A DNA stretch of 64,000 bases from G963667675 sp964291545 (GTDB lineage Bacteria > Chloroflexota > Dehalococcoidia > Lucifugimonadales > UBA3495): positions 868,001-932,000 of the forward strand of contig OZ219860.1 of assembly GCA_964291545.2 (NCBI GenBank). The letters are read 5' to 3'. The position numbers were made by a program, and so were the translations under genes. Positions 7,792-13,886 of this stretch are shown here, piece after piece (the first letter of the stretch is position 1; every line of letters starts with the position of its first letter). The notes beneath the pieces are model-generated. The model was not told the origin of the DNA. It was given only the letters and a program-made list of their open reading frames with translations, and did not search any database.

Positions 7792-8781
7792 TCAGTTACA
7801 GCCTACCGCCTGCAAAAACTCCGGAGATTCCACCACTTCGCCCGTGGTGGCGCTCAACTCGCGGACCTTCCACACTGGCGGAGTTTGCGATTCATCCCAG
7901 CTTCGCTTGACGGGTGACTCTGCAGTCACTTGCCATATTCTGTCGCCGAGGTAGTCGGTGGTGTAGCCGCTGTGAGGATTGGTGTCACCCATAAACGTCC
8001 TGCAGGTAACGGTGGACTCATCGGGCCAGGTATTGTCCAGGTGGTCCCATACGATCTGGATGGCAGCGCCATGGGGAAGAAGCGGTATGTTCGGGTCTAA
8101 CGGCTTTTCCGTGGGTTCTTCTGTCGGCACAGACGGGGGTAAGGCAATCTGCACTGTGACCACGTTGGTTTGGCCGATACCCCCAAAGGTTATTTCAGAC
8201 TTCGAGCCGTCCGTGGCGGTGATGAGTCCCGTTACAGGTTTTCCCAGCGAGTCAATTACGATGCTGCTACTCAGCGTTACACCCCTTACCGTGCGTGGAG
8301 CAAAGGCGAGAGTCCGTAGATTCCCCGTTGCCCCTGACCCATCGTCTGGCCTCTCTGTGGCCGATTCCGGGTCGCCGCAGGGTAGGTGGCCAGTATCTAA
8401 CTCAAGCGATTCGGCGCGTATCTCCCACGCTGCCCAGGTGTTCGGGCCGGTCTTATAGCGCTCGTACCATACGCCGTCCTTGACGATCCACTCGGCGCGA
8501 AAGTCGTGGGGGCCGTTAGGGTTGTAGTTTCCTGCTAGAAGCCTGAAATCTCGTCCGGCGAAGGTGTATTGCCGAACGTAGATGTTGTCATCGCCCGACC
8601 TGGTCTCCTTAGCCGTCATGTCAAAGTGAGCGTCTTCCAGGCTTTTACATGCGACCTGAGCGAGCGCCGCCGCTCCCACGGCTGTTGGGCCTGTCTTTGC
8701 AAACAGCAGCCACAACCCTGCCGCCAAAGCCGCCAGGACCACCACCGTTCCGATGCCTATGTATCGAACTCTTCTGCTCAT
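7792..8781 (-). CDS. Membrane-anchored extracytoplasmic protein of unknown function
   Basis: A 329-residue protein with a basic start (MSRRVRY) and one hydrophobic helix at about residues 8-27, then a wholly soluble outer part. No lipobox Cys follows the helix, so it is probably an uncleaved anchor. Residues 36-200 alternate like a beta-rich lipid-binding LppX/LprG or DUF-type domain. Near the end, a WQVTAES...WKVRELSATTGEVVES pattern recalls PepSY repeats. These are impressions from pattern only. It is monocistronic, on the opposite strand to its neighbours, and lies between the CoA-transferase array and a decayed copy of that array's last gene, so it may mark an insertion. Confidence 0.7.
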   Translation of the reverse strand: MSRRVRYIGIGTVVVLAALAAGLWLLFAKTGPTAVGAAALAQVACKSLEDAHFDMTAKETRSGDDNIYVRQYTFAGRDFRLLAGNYNPNGPHDFRAEWIVKDGVWYERYKTGPNTWAAWEIRAESLELDTGHLPCGDPESATERPDDGSGATGNLRTLAFAPRTVRGVTLSSSIVIDSLGKPVTGLITATDGSKSEITFGGIGQTNVVTVQIALPPSVPTEEPTEKPLDPNIPLLPHGAAIQIVWDHLDNTWPDESTVTCRTFMGDTNPHSGYTTDYLGDRIWQVTAESPVKRSWDESQTPPVWKVRELSATTGEVVESPEFLQAVGCN

Positions 8782-8959
8782 GCGGAACCAGTTCTACTTG
8801 TACCCAGTAAATCAGTATAGGGATTGTCAAATAAGGTTTGGGTAAGGTCAACCCCGAAAATGATAAGAAAGCGATAAGTTTCGGGCCAATTTGCTAGAAT
8901 CGGCCTAAATCGGCCCGTTTCGAGGAGGCGAAAGTTGGAGAACGCAGGCCCGCCGTTAC

Positions 8960-9078
8960 CGGGAGGAGAGGACCGGCCGGGGACTGAGGTGGCTCCCGGC
9001 TGGAGACCCGAAGAGGTGCAGCGGCTTACCGGCGCCAGGCTGATTCCGGCCCCAGACCTGACGGAATACCATCTCTAG
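8960..9078 (+). pseudogene. Decayed 3' remnant of a CoA-transferase B-subunit gene
   Basis: Codons 8986-9078 read EVAPGWRPEEVQRLTGARL and then IPAPDLTEYHL plus a stop. That is nearly identical to the last 30 residues of the gene at 6961-7638, with Arg for Ser, Gln-Arg for His-Gln and different wobble bases. Similarity continues upstream to about 8960 with a gap of about 10 bases that shifts the frame, and downstream for about 40 bases past the stop. No intact upstream part exists. A TTG at 8935 preceded by GAGGAGG opens a 47-codon frame running into this remnant, so a short chimeric peptide might be made, though this could be chance. Confidence 0.7.
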
Positions 9079-9130
9079 ACATGCGGGCCAGGCGGCTCAA
9101 AGCCCGGGGCTTCTGCCTACAACGATTCCG

Positions 9131-9158
9131 GTAAGGGCGAAAAATCTTTCGCCTTTAC
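9131..9158. repeat. Hairpin-forming inverted repeat upstream of the His-rich peptide gene
   Basis: Arms 9131-9142 and 9147-9158 pair over 12 bp with one G-T, around a 4-base loop. A second, looser pair CGTCGA (9164-9169) / TCGACG (9191-9196) follows. There is no T run, so it is either a weak terminator for upstream transcription or an operator for the promoter at 9210. No known regulator site was recognised. Confidence 0.4.
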
Positions 9159-9209
9159 GACGGCGTCGACTCCGAAATTTTAAGCCGATTTCGACGGCAA
9201 TATTTGCCC

Positions 9210-9239
9210 TTGACAGCACAAATTTGGACGTTGTACGAT
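9210..9239 (+). promoter_or_regulatory. Sigma-70-type promoter of the His-rich peptide gene
   Basis: TTGACA at 9210-9215 and TACGAT at 9234-9239, spacer 18 bp. The predicted start near 9246 gives a leader of about 20 nt containing GGAGG at 9253-9257, and it supports ATG 9267 rather than an upstream start at 9204. Confidence 0.65.
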
Positions 9240-9266
9240 GAACTATCACACTGGAGGTTAGAGCGA

Positions 9267-9506
9267 ATGCAGCTTCACGATGTACACGAGTGCGACACCC
9301 ACGAGCACCACGGCGACGAGCCCGGCCACGTACACGACCCCCACGAGTGCGACACCCACGAGCACCACGCCGAGGCCCACGACCACAGTTCCCACGAGTG
9401 CGACACCCATGAGCACCACGGCGACGAGCCCGGCCACGTGCACGACCCCCACGAGTGCGACGACCACGAGCACCACGAGCACGAACACGCGGGCCACGTC
9501 CACTAG
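9267..9506 (+). CDS. Small His/Cys-rich metal-binding peptide
   Basis: A 79-residue protein with about 27 His, 4 Cys and many Asp/Glu. It is made of repeats of the unit HECDTHEHHGDEPGHVHDP in full and shortened forms. No signal peptide or membrane helix is visible, so it is probably a cytoplasmic metal buffer for Zn, Ni or Co. The start at ATG 9267 has a GGAGG site 9 bp ahead and lies just after a good promoter. It is convergent with a CDF metal exporter whose N-terminus is also His-rich, and both end at the same hairpin at 9527-9566. I recognise no named family; the metal role is inferred from composition and neighbour. Confidence 0.75.
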   Translation: MQLHDVHECDTHEHHGDEPGHVHDPHECDTHEHHAEAHDHSSHECDTHEHHGDEPGHVHDPHECDDHEHHEHEHAGHVH

Positions 9507-9526
9507 ATAGCAGGTTCCTACCGGAG

Positions 9527-9566
9527 AAAAAACCCCGCCGGACCCTATGAGTCCTGCGGGGTTTTT
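9527..9566. terminator. Bidirectional rho-independent terminator
   Basis: The A-run plus CCCCGC (9527-9538) pairs with GCGGGG plus a T-run (9556-9566), with a further GGAC/GTCC pair inside. Having A's on one side and T's on the other, it can end both the plus-strand His-rich gene and the minus-strand CDF gene. Confidence 0.88.
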
Positions 9567-9619
9567 AGTCTTACGCTGCTTCCGAGGGCTGCGGCGGGGT
9601 TACCTGCCGCAGCCCTTGT

Positions 9620-10918
9620 TCAAATCTCGGAACGGGCGAAGGCCAGCAGGTGGCCCACGTGATGGTCCTCGGTGCAGCCGTCCAGCGACCGCTCCAACTG
9701 TATGGTTACGTGGCCGATTCCGTACTTGTCGTGCACCAGGTTCAGCATCCTTTTGGTCAACTGGTTCACGTCGCCCTGGTAACCTGGGTCCACCAGCACG
9801 TGCGCGGTGAAAGCCTCGTTGCCCGAAGTTATGGTCCAGACGTGGACATCGTGGATCAAGGTCACCCCTTCCATTTCCTCGATGTCGCTGCACAGGCTGT
9901 ACACGTCGATGTGCTCCGGGCTCCCTTCCAGCAGCACGTTCAGGACGCTGATTATCAGCCTGCGGGTGTTGTACAGGATCAGCACTGCGATGCCGATGCT
10001 GAGAATCGGGTCGGCGATGTGCCACCCGAGGCCCATGATCAGCGCCGCCGAGACGATGACGCCGACCGACCCCAGCAGGTCAGCGATAACGTGCTGGAAG
10101 GCTCCCTCAACGTTCAAGCTTTCCCCTGACGAGCGGTGCAGTATCCAGGCCGCCGCCACGTTTATCATGAAGCCGCCAATACCGACCAGCAGTACCGGCA
10201 ATCCGTCTACGTGACTGCCTTCGACGGCAAGCCTATGGTAAGCCTCGAACGCGATCCACCCCGCGATTAACCATAGGCCGAAGGTGTTGGCCAGCGCGGC
10301 CAGAATCTCCGTGTGGTGATAGCCGAAGGTGCGCTCCACAGAGGCAGGGCGCTGGGCAATCCACATGGCCACCAGCGCCATGGCGATGGCGGCGGCGTCG
10401 GTCAGCATGTGTCCGGCGTCGGCAAGCAGGGCCAGGCTGCCGGACAGCACTCCGCCAACGACTTCAGCCACCATGTAGGTGGAAATCAGTACCAGGGCTA
10501 TTAGCAGGCTGCGGCGGCTGGCTCCCCGCAGGTCGTGGGCATGGTCGTGGCTGCCATGTCCGTGTCCGTGGTGGTCATGGCCCGAATGGTCGTCGTGGCC
10601 TTCGTGCTCGTCGTGATCGTGGCCCTCATGCTCGGCGTGGTCGTGACCCTCATGCTCGTCGTGCCCGTGGCCTTCGTGCTCGTCGTGCCCGTGGCCCTCG
10701 TGCCCGTCGTGGCCGTGGCCCTCGTGCTCGTCGTGCCCGTGGCCCGCATGCTCGGCGTGGTCGTGACCCTCGTGTTCGGCGTGGCCGTGGCCCTCGTGCT
10801 CGGCGTGGCCGTGGCTCTCATGCTCGTCGTGGGCATGACCCTCATGCTCGGCGTGGCCGTGGCTCTCATGCTCGGCGTGGCCGTGGCCCTCGTGCTCGTC
10901 ATGCCCGTGCTGTGCCAT
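9620..10918 (-). CDS. Cation diffusion facilitator (CDF) metal exporter with long His-rich N-terminus
   Basis: A 432-residue CDF transporter of the CzcD/ZitB type, which exports Zn2+ or similar ions in exchange for protons. Residues 1-130 form a cytoplasmic tail with about 49 His in repeated HAEHEGHGHDEHEGH-like units. Six membrane helices follow. The metal-site HxxxD motifs are in ADAGHMLTDAA (His170, Asp174) and in the later HVIADLLGS segment. The C-terminal soluble domain has the VHVWTITSG motif. A strong AAGGAGG site precedes the ATG, and TATAAT (minus strand, 10947-10942) is upstream. The nearest -35-like TTGCTG is 20 bp away, a spacing used by MerR-type metal regulators. Metal specificity is inferred. 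Confidence 0.93.
   Translation of the reverse strand: MAQHGHDEHEGHGHAEHESHGHAEHEGHAHDEHESHGHAEHEGHGHAEHEGHDHAEHAGHGHDEHEGHGHDGHEGHGHDEHEGHGHDEHEGHDHAEHEGHDHDEHEGHDDHSGHDHHGHGHGSHDHAHDLRGASRRSLLIALVLISTYMVAEVVGGVLSGSLALLADAGHMLTDAAAIAMALVAMWIAQRPASVERTFGYHHTEILAALANTFGLWLIAGWIAFEAYHRLAVEGSHVDGLPVLLVGIGGFMINVAAAWILHRSSGESLNVEGAFQHVIADLLGSVGVIVSAALIMGLGWHIADPILSIGIAVLILYNTRRLIISVLNVLLEGSPEHIDVYSLCSDIEEMEGVTLIHDVHVWTITSGNEAFTAHVLVDPGYQGDVNQLTKRMLNLVHDKYGIGHVTIQLERSLDGCTEDHHVGHLLAFARSEI
10529..10915 (-). repeat. Imperfect tandem repeat encoding the His-rich tail of the CDF exporter
   Basis: About 390 bp of diverged short units within the CDF coding region, each encoding variants of HGHDEHEG or HGHAEHEG. 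Units keep the reading frame and vary at single codons (His-Ala, His-Asp, Ser for Gly), as expected from slippage followed by point changes. The length probably differs between strains. Confidence 0.8.
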
Positions 10919-11024
10919 AGCACACCTCCTTGCCCAACGGTATTATATATGAGAACGCGTCGCAAATCAGCAATTGGCGGCGATTCAGCAGCAGGATGGC
11001 AACGGTATTGTCAGGTCGCTTTCG

Positions 11025-11053
11025 TTGACTCAACATAAGGGCCGTGATACCAT
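11025..11053 (+). promoter_or_regulatory. Promoter of the thi operon
   Basis: TTGACT at 11025-11030 and TACCAT at 11048-11053, 17 bp apart, with a TGA just before the -10 giving an extended -10. The start near 11060 places the TPP riboswitch directly in the 5' leader. Confidence 0.6.
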
Positions 11054-11084
11054 AACCCTCAGCTTCAAGCATGAATTTGTTTGG

Positions 11085-11182
11085 CGGGAGCTTGGGTAAG
11101 CCAGGCTGAGAGGGTGGCCAAGGATCGTCGCCGACCGTCTGTACCTGACCCAGATAATGCTGGCGCAGGGAAGGCACACCCA
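11085..11182 (+). promoter_or_regulatory. TPP riboswitch (THI element)
   Basis: The leader carries the conserved THI-box blocks in order: GGGAGC, GGCTGAGAGGG, ACCTGACCCAGATAATGC and CGCAGGGAAG. These form the pyrimidine- and pyrophosphate-sensing arms that bind thiamine pyrophosphate. It lies upstream of thiG and is followed by a terminator hairpin, so TPP binding should stop transcription early. Boundaries are approximate because the closing stem could not be folded here. Confidence 0.95.
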
Positions 11183-11199
11183 ACCACGCTTACTCGACG

Positions 11200-11232
11200 A
11201 CCGCCAGGCATTGGCCCTGGCGGTTCTTTTTT
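11200..11232 (+). terminator. Riboswitch-controlled terminator before thiG
   Basis: ACCGCCAGG (11200-11208) pairs perfectly with CCTGGCGGT (11216-11224), followed by TTCTTTTTT. It sits between the TPP aptamer and thiG, as an expression platform working by premature termination. Confidence 0.88.
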
Positions 11233-11260
11233 GTAGACCTCGTCAAGGAGAAATGTCCCG

Positions 11261-12052
11261 ATGACGGACGAGTTGGTGATAGGCGGCAAGAGCTTCAAGT
11301 CCCGGCTCATTTTGGGTACTGGCAGGTACCGCAACATGGAAGACATGGCGCAGGCGGTGGAAGCCTCCGGCGCCGAAATGATTACCGTGGCCATACGCCG
11401 GCTCGATCTGGACAACCCGGGCCAAAAGACCTTGCTTGACTACATTGACTGGAGCCGCTACCAGATGCTGCCCAACACCGCCGGCTGCGCAACGGTGGAA
11501 GAGGCGCTCTTCATTGCCCGCCTGGGCCGGGAAGTGGGCAAGACCGACTTCGTGAAGTTGGAAGTAATTCCCGACCCCAAGTACCTGTTTCCAGACGGGG
11601 CGGCGACATTGGAGGCGGCTCGAACCCTGGTGAAAGAGGGTTTCGTCGTCCTGCCCTACGTGCACGCCGACCCGGTCCTGGCCAGGCAGTTGGAAGAAGC
11701 GGGATGCGCCACTGTAATGCCCTTGGGATCGGCCATTGGGTCCGGCCAGGGGATCCATACCGCCGAGGAACTGAAGATCATCATCGAGCAGGCCAACGTG
11801 CCCGTGGTGGTGGATGCCGGGCTGGCCGTGCCTTCAGATGCTTCACAGGCCCTGGAGATGGGCGCTTCGGCGGTCCTGGTCAACACCGCCATCGCCCAGG
11901 CTGAGGACCCGCGGCTGATGGCCGAAGCATTCAAGCAGGGAGTGGAAGCCGGGCGCAAGGCCTACCTGGCGGGCCGGATTGCCGTCAGGAACTACGCGGA
12001 AGCCAGCAGCCCCACCACAGGGGTCCCCCAGCCGGTCCCCGCTCAAAGTTGA
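11261..12052 (+). CDS. thiG: Thiazole synthase ThiG
   Basis: A 263-residue enzyme that builds the thiazole phosphate of thiamine from 1-deoxyxylulose 5-phosphate, dehydroglycine and sulfur carried on ThiS. Diagnostic parts are RLILGTGRY near the start, the Schiff-base Lys99 in DFVKLEVIPD, the phosphate-binding MPLGSAIGSGQGI loop and VVDAGLAVPSDA. AGGAG precedes the ATG. It is first in thiG-thiE-thiS under the TPP riboswitch. The glycine- or tyrosine-processing partner (ThiO or ThiH) is not in the window. Confidence 0.96.
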   Translation: MTDELVIGGKSFKSRLILGTGRYRNMEDMAQAVEASGAEMITVAIRRLDLDNPGQKTLLDYIDWSRYQMLPNTAGCATVEEALFIARLGREVGKTDFVKLEVIPDPKYLFPDGAATLEAARTLVKEGFVVLPYVHADPVLARQLEEAGCATVMPLGSAIGSGQGIHTAEELKIIIEQANVPVVVDAGLAVPSDASQALEMGASAVLVNTAIAQAEDPRLMAEAFKQGVEAGRKAYLAGRIAVRNYAEASSPTTGVPQPVPAQS

Positions 12053-12056
12053 GAAC

Positions 12057-12758
12057 ATGACCCCTTCCATGCCTCATCCATGCCTTTGCCTGGTCACCGG
12101 CCGCGCAGTGGCCGGCCGCCGCGCGCTGCTCGGCCAAATCGACGATGCAGTCGCGGGCGGCGTGGACATGGTGCAACTGAGAGACAAGGAACTGCCGGCA
12201 AGCGATCTGCTCGACCTGGCCGTTGCCATCCAGGACGCCATCAAACGCCGGGCGTTGTTCTTGGTAAACGACAGGGTCGACGTAGCCCTGGCCGCCGGCG
12301 CCGACGGGGTGCAGCTTGGCGAACTGGCGTTGCCGCCCGCAGCCGCGCGCCGCATAGTTGGTCCCGGCCGCCTCATCGGCAGGTCGGTACATTCCCAGGA
12401 AGGAGCGGCAGCCGCCCAAGCGGAAGGAGCCGACTTTGTGATCGTGGGCGCCATGTTTCCCACCAGTACCCACCCGGGAGTATCCCCGGCAGGGCCTGGT
12501 CTGCTGCGAGACATTCGCCGTGAAATGGAGAGGAGCGGGCGCGAAGTTCCACTAATCGGCATCGGCGGTATAACCGAAGGCAACGCGGGCGAGGTTATGC
12601 GGGCGGGCGCGACAGGTGTGGCAGTCATCACCGGCATCTTGGCGTCCGCCGATGCAGGGCAAGCAGCCGCGCGCATAAAGGCAGCGATGTTGGACTCCCT
12701 GGATACGGCCGCCGCTGCCCCGGAGAGGGGAGCACAAGGGGGCGAAGTCGGGGCATGA
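12057..12758 (+). CDS. thiE: Thiamine-phosphate synthase ThiE
   Basis: A 233-residue TIM-barrel enzyme joining the pyrimidine and thiazole halves into thiamine phosphate. It shows MVQLRDKELP, LFLVNDRVDVALAAGADGVQLG, the GRSVHS loop and GIGGITEGNAGEVM; the expected THPGVSPAG segment follows VGAMFPTS. I start it at ATG 12057, four bases after thiG ends, since the longer frame from 11979 would run well into thiG. The C-terminus is slightly extended and overlaps thiS by 4 bp (ATGA), indicating translational coupling. Confidence 0.93.
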   Translation: MTPSMPHPCLCLVTGRAVAGRRALLGQIDDAVAGGVDMVQLRDKELPASDLLDLAVAIQDAIKRRALFLVNDRVDVALAAGADGVQLGELALPPAAARRIVGPGRLIGRSVHSQEGAAAAQAEGADFVIVGAMFPTSTHPGVSPAGPGLLRDIRREMERSGREVPLIGIGGITEGNAGEVMRAGATGVAVITGILASADAGQAAARIKAAMLDSLDTAAAAPERGAQGGEVGA

Positions 12759-12958
12759 TAAGCCTCACCGTGAACGGCAAAGCCAGGCGCTTGGAAAGCA
12801 GCACCGACCTGGAGAGCTACCTGGTCTCCTTCGATGTTAACATGGAGCACGTGGCCGTAGGTTACAATGGAGAAGTGATCAAAAAAGACCAATTTCCGGA
12901 AGTCCGGCTGCAGGACGGGGACGTATTGGAGATAGTACTCCCGGTGGGCGGCGGATGA
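12755..12958 (+). CDS. thiS: Sulfur carrier protein ThiS
   Basis: A 67-residue ubiquitin-like protein whose C-terminal Gly-Gly is adenylated and then thiocarboxylated to donate sulfur for the thiazole ring. The open C-terminus reads LPVGGG, and the core has the VNGKARRL and LQDGDVLEIV signatures. It overlaps thiE by 4 bp and is last of the thi operon. A ThiF-like activating enzyme is not nearby. Confidence 0.93.
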   Translation: MISLTVNGKARRLESSTDLESYLVSFDVNMEHVAVGYNGEVIKKDQFPEVRLQDGDVLEIVLPVGGG

Positions 12959-13070
12959 GCGGTTGTTTGGCTGCTTTGCGCAGGCAACCGGCGAGAGCGG
13001 AGAGAATGGTCCATAAGGCGAGCGGTCCCTAGCAAAGTCTTGGAGACCCACCTATGTGCTCGAAGAGAGC

Positions 13071-13105
13071 AAGGGGTGTGACGAACGTAGAACGTCGCAC
13101 CCCTT
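13071..13105 (+). other. Stable hairpin in the leader of the ABC transporter genes
   Basis: A 13-bp stem, 13071-13083 with 13093-13105, has one G-T pair and a 9-base loop. No T run follows. It lies between thiS and the ATPase gene at 13152 and may end thi transcription or regulate the transporter. The surrounding 12959-13151 has no gene. Confidence 0.5.
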
Positions 13106-13151
13106 AACAATGCGCTAGAGAATGCAGCGAGAGGAGAACCCGTAAAGCTAG

Positions 13152-13886
13152 ATGCAAGAATACATAGTCGATGCGACAGGACTCCAAAAGACCTACGACA
13201 CCGGCCTGGTGAGCGTTGCAGCCCTGAGGGGAGTGGACCTGCACGTCAAGCGCGGCGAGATGGTGGCCATCATGGGCCCCAGCGGCTGCGGCAAGACCAC
13301 GCTGCTCAACTGCCTCTCCGGCTTGGACGAAATTGACTCGGGCCAGGTATTGATTGACGGGACGGTGCTCCACGACCTGCCGGACGACGCCCGCAGCGAC
13401 TACCGGGCCCGCAGCATGGGTTTCGTGTTTCAGCTTTACAACCTGCTGCCGGTGCTGAGCGCGGTGGAGAACGTGGAAATGCCATTGCTGGTGTCCGGGG
13501 TCAACGCCGGGCAGGCCCGCCGGCGGTCCATGGACCTGCTCGAACTGGTCGGCTTGTCGGAACGGGCCAATCACCTGCCAGCGGAGCTTTCCGGGGGGCA
13601 GCGGCAACGGGTGACCATCGCCCGGGCGTTGGTAAACGAGCCGTCCATTGTGTGGGCCGACGAGCCCACCGGAGACCTGGACAGCGAGACTGCCAACGAC
13701 ATCATGGACCTTATGTGCGGGTTGAACGCCCAGAACGGGCAGACTTTTGTGCTGGTGACCCACGGCGACGAGATCGGCGCCAGGGCCCACCGCATCGTCA
13801 GGATGCGGGACGGCAGGATCGAGGATGACGGGGGCGGCTCCCCAACCGGAGATGCCGTGAAGTCGGACGCGGAGCCCGGCAGCTAA
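13152..13886 (+). CDS. ABC transporter ATPase, LolD/MacB type
   Basis: A 244-residue ATP-binding subunit. Walker A is GPSGCGKTT at residues 42-50, the signature is LSGGQRQR and Walker B runs into ADEPTGDLD, typical of the MacB/LolD/FtsE group that powers mechanotransmission rather than import. An AGAGGAGA site lies about 13 bp ahead of the ATG. Its stop overlaps the permease start (TAATG), so the two are made together. The likely role is lipoprotein, peptide or drug export, or cell-envelope work; the substrate is not evident. Confidence 0.93.
   Translation: MQEYIVDATGLQKTYDTGLVSVAALRGVDLHVKRGEMVAIMGPSGCGKTTLLNCLSGLDEIDSGQVLIDGTVLHDLPDDARSDYRARSMGFVFQLYNLLPVLSAVENVEMPLLVSGVNAGQARRRSMDLLELVGLSERANHLPAELSGGQRQRVTIARALVNEPSIVWADEPTGDLDSETANDIMDLMCGLNAQNGQTFVLVTHGDEIGARAHRIVRMRDGRIEDDGGGSPTGDAVKSDAEPGS

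Noticed and set aside
9280..10915. Repeats resembling a CRISPR or satellite array
   Set aside because: The repeats are in frame inside two coding genes and encode His-rich units; there are no equal spacers.
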